Below, piece by piece: positions 1 to 4,739 of a stretch of 5,285 bases of DNA. The position numbers and the translations under genes were made by a program. The stretch is from Candidatus Bathyarchaeota archaeon (GTDB taxonomy: Archaea > Thermoproteota > Bathyarchaeia > Hecatellales > Hecatellaceae). How positions within the stretch are numbered: the stretch's first letter is position 1; each line of letters starts with the position of its first letter. The notes below the pieces were generated by a model, which saw only the letters and a program-made list of their open reading frames with translations, had not been told where the DNA came from and ran no database searches. The DNA lies in contig DAOVDL010000048.1 of the NCBI GenBank assembly GCA_030669485.1, positions 1 through 5,285 of the forward strand. Reading direction: 5' to 3'.

Positions 1-104
1 TCCAGTTTAAGCTTCAAGATGACTGCACCGTTGAGGTGGAGGGAAAACGTCTAGTCGGTAGACCAGAGGACAGAGTGAAGAAGGCAGTTAGGAGGCGCTG
101 GTGA
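1..104 (+). CDS. rnp1: RNase P protein component 1 (Rpp29/Pop4), C-terminal end only
   Basis: Partial gene, cut by the left edge. The open frame begins at base 3 and ends at TGA 102-104, leaving 33 residues. The visible end contains [19 protein letters not shown], followed by a short basic tail ending RRRW. The G-R-P-E-D-R segment after a beta-strand is what I recall from the C-terminus of archaeal Rpp29, a protein cofactor of RNase P that helps the catalytic RNA remove 5' leaders from pre-tRNA. The position directly before uS17 is the usual one for this gene in archaeal ribosomal operons and supports the call. The TGA overlaps the uS17 ATG by one base (TGATG), so the two are probably translationally coupled. 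The Sm-like barrel that makes up most of the protein lies outside the window, so the call rests on a short tail plus context. Confidence 0.82.
   Translation, partial: QFKLQDDCTVEVEGKRLVGRPEDRVKKAVRRRW
90..95 (+). promoter_or_regulatory. Shine-Dalgarno site for uS17
   Basis: AGGAGG lies 8 bases upstream of ATG 104 and 5 bases upstream of GTG 101. It sits inside the last codons of rnp1. The spacing favours the ATG, although the GTG directly before it cannot be excluded from spacing alone. Confidence 0.7.
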
Positions 105-436
105 TGGCGAAGGAGATAGGACTACTCGTTAAGGCGCCTGTGAAGGAATGTGACGATCCAGCTTGCCCTTTCCATGGTAGGCTCCCTGTCAGAAAGAAGA
201 TAATTGAGGGCGTAGTTGTCAGCGCCAAGATGCAGAAAACCGTAGTTATCCAGAAGAACTATTCACACTACATATCCAAACTTAGGCGTCTGGAGCGTAG
301 GCGCAAGAATATACCCGCCCATAATCCGCCTTGCATCGCAACGAAGGTCGGCGACACCGTAAGGATCGCTGAGTGCAGACCCATCAGCAAGACAGTATCC
401 TTCGTAGTAGTAGAGAAGGTTAAGGAGGCAAAGTGA
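104..436 (+). CDS. rps17: 30S ribosomal protein uS17 (S17P)
   Basis: Small-subunit protein that binds 16S rRNA early in assembly, in the body of the 30S. The product is 110 residues from ATG 104, a normal archaeal length. The N-terminal extension carries [10 protein letters not shown] at residues 16-25, a Cys/His segment I recognise from archaeal uS17. The OB-fold core follows: [16 protein letters not shown] at about 35-50, a basic stretch [10 protein letters not shown] at about 59-68, the PAHNP motif at about 71-75, and [22 protein letters not shown] at about 83-104, which matches the family signature. GTG 101 would add one Met; I chose ATG because of the 8-base spacing from AGGAGG and because M-A-K fits the family. 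The start overlaps the rnp1 stop by one base, and the stop lies just before the uL14 ATG. Confidence 0.97.
   Translation: MAKEIGLLVKAPVKECDDPACPFHGRLPVRKKIIEGVVVSAKMQKTVVIQKNYSHYISKLRRLERRRKNIPAHNPPCIATKVGDTVRIAECRPISKTVSFVVVEKVKEAK
422..428 (+). promoter_or_regulatory. Shine-Dalgarno site for uL14
   Basis: AAGGAGG within the last uS17 codons. It is 10 bases from ATG 439 and 4 bases from GTG 433. Neither spacing is ideal, so the motif does not settle the start by itself. Confidence 0.6.
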
Positions 437-438
437 GA

Positions 439-870
439 ATGCCCAAGTTCAAGAGTGTAGGCGGCAAAGGTGTCTCTCAGTACAGGCCAAAGATAGCCAG
501 AGGGCTGCCCACGAGGGCCGTAATAAAATGTGCTGATAATACAGGCGCGAAAGAACTTAGAGTAATTCAGGTCATTGGATATAAGGGGAGACTTCGCAGA
601 ATTCCTGCAGCAGCAGTTGGCGATATGCTAACAGTCTCCGTGAAGCGCGGAACGCCAGATATGAGAAGACAGATGTTCCCTGCCGTGGCAATTAGGCAGA
701 GGATGCCCTTCAGGCGACGAGACGGCACAGTGGTTCAGTTTGAGGACAATGCTGCAGTGGTGATGACCCCTGAGGGCGAGTTGAAGGGCACGAGGATAAA
801 AGGTCCCGTAGCTAAAGAGGCGGCAGAGAAGTGGCCAAGGATAGCAAGCGTATCCAGCATAATTGTATAG
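439..870 (+). CDS. rpl14: 50S ribosomal protein uL14 (L14P)
   Basis: Large-subunit protein at the subunit interface, contacting 23S rRNA and taking part in an intersubunit bridge. The product is 143 residues from ATG 439. Family landmarks are clear: KCADNTGAKELRVIQVIG at about 30-47 (the DN[ST]GA element), GDMLTVSVKRGTP at about 61-73, the basic RQRMPFRRRDGT at about 86-97, FEDNAAVV at 101-108, and the C-terminus with G-T-R-I-K-G-P-V-A and K-W-P-R-I-A-S ending in SIIV. The N-terminal extension of about 25 residues before the core is usual in archaea. GTG 433 in the same frame would add two residues (M-R) and overlap the uS17 stop; I preferred ATG because MPKF is a more natural archaeal N-terminus, but the choice is uncertain. 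The gene body is beyond doubt. Confidence 0.96.
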   Translation: MPKFKSVGGKGVSQYRPKIARGLPTRAVIKCADNTGAKELRVIQVIGYKGRLRRIPAAAVGDMLTVSVKRGTPDMRRQMFPAVAIRQRMPFRRRDGTVVQFEDNAAVVMTPEGELKGTRIKGPVAKEAAEKWPRIASVSSIIV

Positions 871-883
871 GATTGATACCATA

Positions 884-1303
884 GTGAAGTCATCCAAGCC
901 TTCGAAGCAGAGGAAGAGCCTCTGGGAAGCCCCCAAGCACAAGAAACACCATCTATTCTCTGCACCATTATCCTTTGACTTGGCTGTGAAGTACGATAGG
1001 AAGTCCTTCCCTTTGCGGAAGGGTGACAAGGTGAAGATAATGCGGGGCGATTATACTGGAATGGAGGGTAAGGTTCACAGTGTCGACCGCAAGGAAGTTA
1101 AAATTACCGTAGACGGGGTGACCAAGGAGAAGGCTGATGGTTCTACCTACTTCGCCCCGATCCATCCCTCAAATGTCAGGATAACTAAGGTAGACACAGG
1201 GGACAAATGGAGGGTTCAGAGGCTTTCTGTGGAGCAGACTGAGGGAGAAGCCACAGAGGAGCCAGAGGAGGAAGAAAAGGAAGAAGGTGAAGAGAGTGGG
1301 TAG
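884..1303 (+). CDS. rpl24: 50S ribosomal protein uL24 (L24P) with acidic C-terminal tail
   Basis: Early-binding 50S assembly protein located near the peptide exit tunnel. From GTG 884 the product is 139 residues and begins with a KSSKPSKQRK stretch, which fits the archaeal uL24 N-terminus (K-x-S-K-P-x-K-Q-R-K). A KOW motif spans about 44-71 (RKGDKVKIMRGDYTGMEGKV), followed by the conserved HPSNVRI at about 94-100. The reading frame is open back to TTG 863, overlapping uL14 by 8 bases, but the extra seven residues do not look like the family and no Shine-Dalgarno precedes that TTG. The last 22 residues or so (118-139) are almost entirely Glu and Gly with few other residues, and are encoded by a purine-rich stretch. 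This tail lies beyond the folded core. A 13-base gap follows uL14, and the 3' end overlaps eS4 by 8 bases. Confidence 0.95.
   Translation: MKSSKPSKQRKSLWEAPKHKKHHLFSAPLSFDLAVKYDRKSFPLRKGDKVKIMRGDYTGMEGKVHSVDRKEVKITVDGVTKEKADGSTYFAPIHPSNVRITKVDTGDKWRVQRLSVEQTEGEATEEPEEEEKEEGEESG
1264..1287 (+). repeat. Purine-only low-complexity tract in the uL24 tail
   Basis: A run of 24 bases containing only A and G encodes the Glu-rich end of uL24 and continues, with single T interruptions, through the eS4 Shine-Dalgarno and start. It is explained by GAG/GAA codons and is not an independent element. Confidence 0.6.
1284..1290 (+). promoter_or_regulatory. Shine-Dalgarno site that decides the eS4 start
   Basis: AAGGTGA, matching the GGTGA part of the archaeal anti-Shine-Dalgarno complement, lies 5 bases before GTG 1296. 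The alternative start GTG 1287 falls inside this motif and so has no ribosome binding site of its own. The motif is embedded in the Glu/Gly codons of the uL24 tail. Confidence 0.65.
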
Positions 1304-2048
1304 AAAGGGCAGCAGTGCACATTTGAAGAGATTGGCCTCACCTAGTTTCTGGCCAATTCATAGGAAAGAGGAAGTATGGGTCACCCGACCACATCCAGGT
1401 CCCCATCCAATGGGCAGGTCTGTTCCTCTTCTCGTAGTGGTAAGAGATGTCCTTAAGTTTGCAGCCTCAAAGCGAGAGGCTGAAGCAGCTATGGTTAATA
1501 GAAAAATCAAGGTTGACGGCAATGTTAGGGTTGATAAAAAATTCCCCGCCGGTTTAATGGACCTCATTGAGGTTGCTGATATCAACCAAACATACAGGGT
1601 TCTACCGAGCACCCATAGGGTTTACCGCTTCCACCCTGTGACAGGGGCAGAGAAGGATTTCAAACTCTGCAGGATAGAGGGGAAAACTGTCCTGAAGGGC
1701 GGGGGCATACAGTTGAACCTTCACGATGGCAGGAATCTGCTTGTCAAGGCGGCTGACCTCACTGGGCCAGAGGAGGATATCTATAAGATTCTTGATGTTG
1801 CCCAACTGAACATCACTAATGGTAAGATAATGAAACACCTCAAGTTCGCGGAGGGGGCCTACGCCATTGTTGTTGAAGGAGAGAACATCGGGCAGCATGG
1901 CACCATAACTAGTGTGGAGAAACATTCCCCAACTGCCCCGAGGATAGTGAAGATCAGGGGAGCAAATGATGTTGAGTATAACACCGTTGCAGACTATGTC
2001 TTCGTGATCGGAGAGGACAAACCTCTTATCTCTCTGCCGGAGGGTTAA
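1296..2048 (+). CDS. rps4e: 30S ribosomal protein eS4 (S4e)
   Basis: Archaeal/eukaryotic small-subunit protein in the 30S body; it is not homologous as a whole to bacterial uS4, though both carry an S4 domain. The product is 250 residues from GTG 1296, typical for the family. The N-terminus includes GRKGSSAHLKRLASP and W-P-I-H-R-K, then the conserved R-P-H-P-G-P-H-P at 31-38. An S4-type RNA-binding domain covers about 43-105, with MVNRKIKVDGNVRVDKKFPA at 66-85. The central part includes LHDGRN at about 142-147, and a KOW segment spans about 182-212 (FAEGAYAIVVEGENIGQHG). The longer start at GTG 1287 adds three residues but lies within the Shine-Dalgarno, and family members usually begin M-[AG]-[RK]-K-G, so I chose 1296. 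The gene overlaps uL24 by 8 bases and is followed two bases later by the uL5 start. Confidence 0.96.
   Translation: MGRKGSSAHLKRLASPSFWPIHRKEEVWVTRPHPGPHPMGRSVPLLVVVRDVLKFAASKREAEAAMVNRKIKVDGNVRVDKKFPAGLMDLIEVADINQTYRVLPSTHRVYRFHPVTGAEKDFKLCRIEGKTVLKGGGIQLNLHDGRNLLVKAADLTGPEEDIYKILDVAQLNITNGKIMKHLKFAEGAYAIVVEGENIGQHGTITSVEKHSPTAPRIVKIRGANDVEYNTVADYVFVIGEDKPLISLPEG
2039..2044 (+). promoter_or_regulatory. Shine-Dalgarno site supporting the TTG start of uL5
   Basis: GGAGGG at the very end of eS4, 6 bases before TTG 2051. The strong motif with good spacing supports the TTG start over the first internal ATG at 2099. Confidence 0.7.
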
Positions 2049-2050
2049 AT

Positions 2051-2611
2051 TTGGCTACTGAGGAAGAGGCAATTCGCGAGAAGTGGCAGAAAAACCCTAT
2101 GACTAAGCCAAGGGTTGAGAAGGTCACTGTTAATATAGCAGTCGGCAAGTCTGGTGAACCTCTAGAGAAAGCTTCTAAAATTCTTGAAAATCTAACGGAG
2201 CAGAAGGTAAGTCATAGGAAGTCAAAGAAGACGATAAAGGATTGGGGTTTGAGGAAAGGCGACCCTGTTTCATGTATTGTCACCCTGAGGAAAGAGAAGG
2301 CCAGTGAGTTTCTAAGGAAGGCTTTCACAGCAGTTGGGAATAAGCTCTCTAAGGATGCATTTGACGAGGAGGGAAACTTCGCTTTCGGTATCCGTGAACA
2401 TCTGGAACTTCCCGGTGAGCGATATCAGCCGGAGCTAGGCATAGTTGGCATGGACTTCGCTGTGACCATGGGGAAGTCTGGTTATAGGGTTCAAACTCGG
2501 AGGCTTTATAAATCGAAGGTTGGAGCCAAACACAGGGTTACCGTCCCGGAGTCTATATGTTTCTTAAAAGAAGCTTTCGAAATTGAGATCGTGGGGGCAA
2601 ATGAGAGTTGA
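2051..2611 (+). CDS. rpl5: 50S ribosomal protein uL5 (L5P)
   Basis: Central-protuberance protein that binds 5S rRNA together with uL18 and contacts the P-site tRNA region. The product is 186 residues from TTG 2051. Landmarks are [19 protein letters not shown] at about 15-33 (the uL5 signature with the E-K-V-x-x-N-I-x-V-G-x-S pattern), the basic [19 protein letters not shown] at about 54-72, [13 protein letters not shown] at about 110-122, and [17 protein letters not shown] at about 131-147. A basic C-terminal segment includes [17 protein letters not shown]. The first in-frame ATG is codon 17, just before the conserved block; starting there would remove a helix usually present in archaeal uL5, and it lacks the GGAGGG site. 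The stop TGA overlaps the uS14 start (TTGA, 4 bases). Confidence 0.96.
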   Translation: MATEEEAIREKWQKNPMTKPRVEKVTVNIAVGKSGEPLEKASKILENLTEQKVSHRKSKKTIKDWGLRKGDPVSCIVTLRKEKASEFLRKAFTAVGNKLSKDAFDEEGNFAFGIREHLELPGERYQPELGIVGMDFAVTMGKSGYRVQTRRLYKSKVGAKHRVTVPESICFLKEAFEIEIVGANES

Positions 2612-2769
2612 AGAATAAGCCTAAGAAAGTTAGAAAGTACGGGAGGGGAAGTCGCACCTGTCAGAGATGTGGCTCTTACGGTCCCATAATTAGGAAGCTG
2701 GGTCTCAACCTCTGCAGACGGTGTTTCAGGGAGACAGCTCAGAAACTGGGCTTTAAGAAGTATTCGTAA
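2608..2769 (+). CDS. rps14: 30S ribosomal protein uS14, zinc-binding form (S14P)
   Basis: Small-subunit head protein near the A-site side of the 30S. It is a 53-residue gene starting at TTG 2608. The sequence includes [20 protein letters not shown] (10-29), then [10 protein letters not shown] and a basic end FKKYS. Four cysteines at 18, 21, 36 and 39 form two CX2C pairs 14 residues apart, which is the zinc ribbon of the short C+ form of uS14. The length is normal for this form. A stop (TGA 2602) lies in frame just upstream and no ATG or GTG is available, so TTG 2608 is the only reasonable start. It overlaps the uL5 stop by 4 bases. A G-run at 2593-2597 is the only weak Shine-Dalgarno candidate, so translation probably depends on re-initiation after uL5. 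The position between uL5 and uS8 is canonical. Confidence 0.96.
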   Translation: MKNKPKKVRKYGRGSRTCQRCGSYGPIIRKLGLNLCRRCFRETAQKLGFKKYS

Positions 2770-2774
2770 GGTGA
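2768..2774 (+). promoter_or_regulatory. Shine-Dalgarno site that decides the uS8 start
   Basis: AAGGTGA overlapping the uS14 stop. It is 7 bases before GTG 2782 but only 1 base before TTG 2776, which rules against the longer start. Confidence 0.68.
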
Positions 2775-2781
2775 ATTGACA

Positions 2782-3174
2782 GTGACACAGATGGATCCCT
2801 TGGCAGACTGCCTTTCAACTATACTCAATAACGAGATTAGAAACAAACGTGAGTGCATGGTGGTTCCTGCCTCCAAGCTCATAGGATGGGTTCTTAGGTC
2901 AATGCAGCAGAACGGGTACATAGGTGAGTTTGAGTTCATCGATGATGGAAGATCCGGGAAATTCCGGGTTCAGCTCTTGGGGCGTATCAACAACTGTGGA
3001 GTAACCAAACCGCGACAAGCCGTGAAGAGGAAGGATATCGAGTCCTTTGAGAAGCAATTCCTCCCATCTAGGGACATTGGCATTCTAATAATATCCACTC
3101 CGCAAGGGGTTATTTCCCACAAAGATGCACGGGAGAAAGATACGGGTGGCCGACTTCTGGCCTATGTATACTGA
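2782..3174 (+). CDS. rps8: 30S ribosomal protein uS8 (S8P)
   Basis: Primary 16S rRNA-binding protein of the central domain; in several organisms uS8 also represses its own operon by binding the mRNA, and no such site can be judged here. From GTG 2782 the product is 130 residues, the usual archaeal length, and contains [17 protein letters not shown] near its start. Other landmarks are [20 protein letters not shown] at about 27-46, [20 protein letters not shown] at about 48-67, and the C-terminal RNA-binding signature [17 protein letters not shown] at about 101-117, ending GGRLLAYVY. The longer frame from TTG 2776 adds two residues but sits directly against the Shine-Dalgarno; the [MT]-x-x-M-D-P-L-A start of the family supports 2782. 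uS14 ends 12 bases upstream. Confidence 0.96.
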   Translation: MTQMDPLADCLSTILNNEIRNKRECMVVPASKLIGWVLRSMQQNGYIGEFEFIDDGRSGKFRVQLLGRINNCGVTKPRQAVKRKDIESFEKQFLPSRDIGILIISTPQGVISHKDAREKDTGGRLLAYVY

Positions 3175-3190
3175 TGGGAGTTCGGTCTAA

Positions 3191-3736
3191 GTGACTCGAA
3201 GTTTAGTTGAGGAAAGGGTGTTTGAACTACCGACGGAGGTAAACGTTGGCTTAGAGGGTAAAGTTCTGACCGTAAGAGGACCTCTTGGAGAGGTGAAGAG
3301 GGACTTCTCCTCTGTGCCTATCGGGATCGAAGTTAAAGGAAAACACGTCACTGTTAAGAGCTTCTGGCCGAGAAGGAGGGAGAAGGCTTTGATCGGCACC
3401 ACAATTACACATATAAAGAATATGGTGAAAGGCACGACGGAGGGATATGTCTATAAGTTACGGGTTGTCTCCTCCCACTTTCCCGTCACGGTCAAGACTC
3501 AACCCGGTAAGGTCATCATAGAGAACTTCTTAGGAGAGAAGAAGCCGCGGGTTGTTCGCACTATTGGGGATGTTAAGGTGACGGTCAAAGGTGACGAGAT
3601 TATAGTTCAGGGGATAAACATTGAGGAGACCAGTCAGACCGCAGCCAACATAGAGAATGCTACTAAAATAAGGAAGAAGGACACGAGGGTATTCCTCGAC
3701 GGAATCTTCATTCATCAAAAGACTGTGGGTAAGTAG
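3191..3736 (+). CDS. rpl6: 50S ribosomal protein uL6 (L6P)
   Basis: Large-subunit protein near the base of the L7/L12-type stalk and the sarcin-ricin loop, where translation factors bind. The product is 181 residues from GTG 3191. An in-frame TAA at 3188-3190 directly precedes this GTG, so the gene cannot start earlier. Two uL6 alpha/beta repeats are visible. The first, about 10-85, contains VNVGLEGKVLTVRGPLGEVK and the Lys/Arg-rich WPRRREKALIGTTITHIKNM. The second, about 88-175, contains FPVTVKTQPGKVIIENFLGE, K-K-P-R and VTVKGDEIIVQGINIEETSQ, then a C-terminal R-K-K-D-T-R-V-F-L-D-G-I-F. The I-E-N-F-L-G-E-K-x-P-R pattern is the archaeal/eukaryotic uL6 (L9 family) signature. A GGGAG at 3176-3180, 10 bases upstream, is a plausible ribosome binding site. 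The 16-base gap to uS8 is the widest in the window. Confidence 0.96.
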   Translation: MTRSLVEERVFELPTEVNVGLEGKVLTVRGPLGEVKRDFSSVPIGIEVKGKHVTVKSFWPRRREKALIGTTITHIKNMVKGTTEGYVYKLRVVSSHFPVTVKTQPGKVIIENFLGEKKPRVVRTIGDVKVTVKGDEIIVQGINIEETSQTAANIENATKIRKKDTRVFLDGIFIHQKTVGK

Positions 3737-3738
3737 TG

Positions 3739-4275
3739 ATGGCTATGAAGCATGAAGCAACAATATGGAAGTCCAAGGAGACGAAGGCCATTCAGAAGAG
3801 GATCTCCAAGGTTAGGAGTGAGAAGCCCCGATGCATCCGAGAGGAGAGCTGGCGTTATAAGCGGGTAAAAGACAACTGGAGGAAGCCTAAGGGCATAGAC
3901 AGTAAGATGAGGAAGAGGATGAAGGGGCGGCCTGTCTCCCCTCTGGTTGGACGTCGTTCTCCTCGAAATCTTAGGAACAGACATCCCTCAGGTCTCTACG
4001 AGGTTTTAGTATGCCGAACTGAGGAATTGAAGACTGTAAATCCTCAGACTCATGTAGTTAGAATAGCTGGAAGATTGGGATCACGAAAGAAAGCCTCCAT
4101 CCTAGAAGAAGCCAGAAAGCTTGGCATCAAGATTCTGAACCCCACCGTAAAAGCCAGACCGAAGAAGACTGAAGAGGAAGAAGAGGCTGGTGAGAAGCCT
4201 GAAGAGGAAACTAAAGAAGATTACGACGAAAAAGCTGGAAAGGCTGAAGGTGAAGAGAACGAAGGAGGAAGCTAG
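3739..4275 (+). CDS. rpl32e: 50S ribosomal protein eL32 (L32e) with acidic C-terminal tail
   Basis: Archaeal/eukaryotic-specific large-subunit protein bound to 23S rRNA. The product is 178 residues from ATG 3739. The N-terminal 30 residues are basic and helical-looking. The family core runs from about 35 to 135: REESWRYKRVKDNWRKPKG followed by I-D-S-K-M-R at about 34-58, VSPLVGRRSPRNLRNRHPSG at about 66-85, the short YEVLVC strand, and a C-terminal AGRLGSRKKASILEEARKLG at about 110-129 followed by IKILNP. After residue 143 the chain becomes a Glu/Lys-rich tail of about 35 residues ending EGGS, with no sign of a folded domain. Possible starts are GTG 3736 (overlapping the uL6 stop by one base), ATG 3739 and ATG 3745. 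No clear Shine-Dalgarno separates them; GTGAT at 3736-3740 is a weak candidate for ATG 3745. The start is therefore good only to within a few codons. Confidence 0.94.
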   Translation: MAMKHEATIWKSKETKAIQKRISKVRSEKPRCIREESWRYKRVKDNWRKPKGIDSKMRKRMKGRPVSPLVGRRSPRNLRNRHPSGLYEVLVCRTEELKTVNPQTHVVRIAGRLGSRKKASILEEARKLGIKILNPTVKARPKKTEEEEEAGEKPEEETKEDYDEKAGKAEGEENEGGS

Positions 4276-4280
4276 ACTCG

Positions 4281-4739
4281 ATGGAGCTGAAAAGCCAACG
4301 GCAAATCGCGACACGCATCCTCAAGGTTGGCTATAACCGCGTTTGGATAGACCCTGAGAAGAACAGGGAGATTGAAACCGCCATCACCCGGAAAGAGGTT
4401 GAGAAACACATCAACGATGGCGTCATCAAAGCACGACCTGAGAAGGGTGTCAGCAGAAGTAGAGCTAAGGTTCTTCACCAGAAAAGACGTAAAGGCCGGA
4501 GAAGCAGCATAGGGAGCAGAGAAGGCGCCAAGTATGCTAGGATGCCTAGAAAGAAGCGGTGGATGATGAAGATAAGGGCGATGAGGAAGAAACTGGCGGA
4601 TCTGAAGGAGAAGAAAGTTATAACCAGCAGTACCCATCGGAGACTTTACATCCTTGCGAAGGGTGGAGCATTCAGAGACGTATCTCACCTCCTCCAACAC
4701 ATAGAAGCTGAAGGACTGTACAGGAGGAAAGTTAGGTAG
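4281..4739 (+). CDS. rpl19e: 50S ribosomal protein eL19 (L19e)
   Basis: Archaeal/eukaryotic large-subunit protein with a long helix that reaches towards the small subunit and takes part in an intersubunit bridge. The product is 152 residues from ATG 4281, a normal archaeal length. Landmarks are LKSQRQIATRILKVGYNRVW at about 3-22 followed by I-D-P-E, ITRKEVEKHINDGVIKARP at about 35-53, and the conserved SRSRAKVLHQKRRKGRRSS at about 58-76 followed by I-G-S-R-E-G. The tryptophan-containing KKRWMMKIRAMRKKLADLKE at about 91-110 begins the C-terminal helical part, which continues THRRLYILAKGGAFRD. AAGGAGG at 4262-4268 is 12 bases upstream, rather far, inside the end of eL32. The gap to eL32 is 5 bases and the TAG stop shares one base with the uL18 GTG. 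Confidence 0.96.
   Translation: MELKSQRQIATRILKVGYNRVWIDPEKNREIETAITRKEVEKHINDGVIKARPEKGVSRSRAKVLHQKRRKGRRSSIGSREGAKYARMPRKKRWMMKIRAMRKKLADLKEKKVITSSTHRRLYILAKGGAFRDVSHLLQHIEAEGLYRRKVR
4722..4727 (+). promoter_or_regulatory. Shine-Dalgarno site for uL18
   Basis: AGGAGG inside the last codons of eL19, 11 bases before GTG 4739 and 38 bases before ATG 4766. It supports the GTG start, since nothing comparable lies closer to the ATG. Confidence 0.6.

Noticed and set aside
628..1029. 133-residue open frame on the minus strand opposite uL14 and uL24
   Set aside because: It lies opposite two unmistakable ribosomal genes, has no recognisable domain, and would cross the uL14-uL24 junction. It is a shadow frame.
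2602..2769. Possible frameshift or broken gene between uL5 and uS8, as no long frame covers this stretch
   Set aside because: The region holds an intact 53-residue uS14 with both CX2C pairs. It is simply a short gene with a TTG start.
3715..3984. 89-residue minus-strand frame opposite eL32
   Set aside because: Antisense to conserved eL32 codons; Leu/Pro-rich low-complexity product with no ribosome binding site that I can support.
4165..4272. Possible fused extra domain at the eL32 C-terminus
   Set aside because: The residues are Glu/Lys/Gly-rich with no hydrophobic core or motif, so it is a disordered tail and not a domain.
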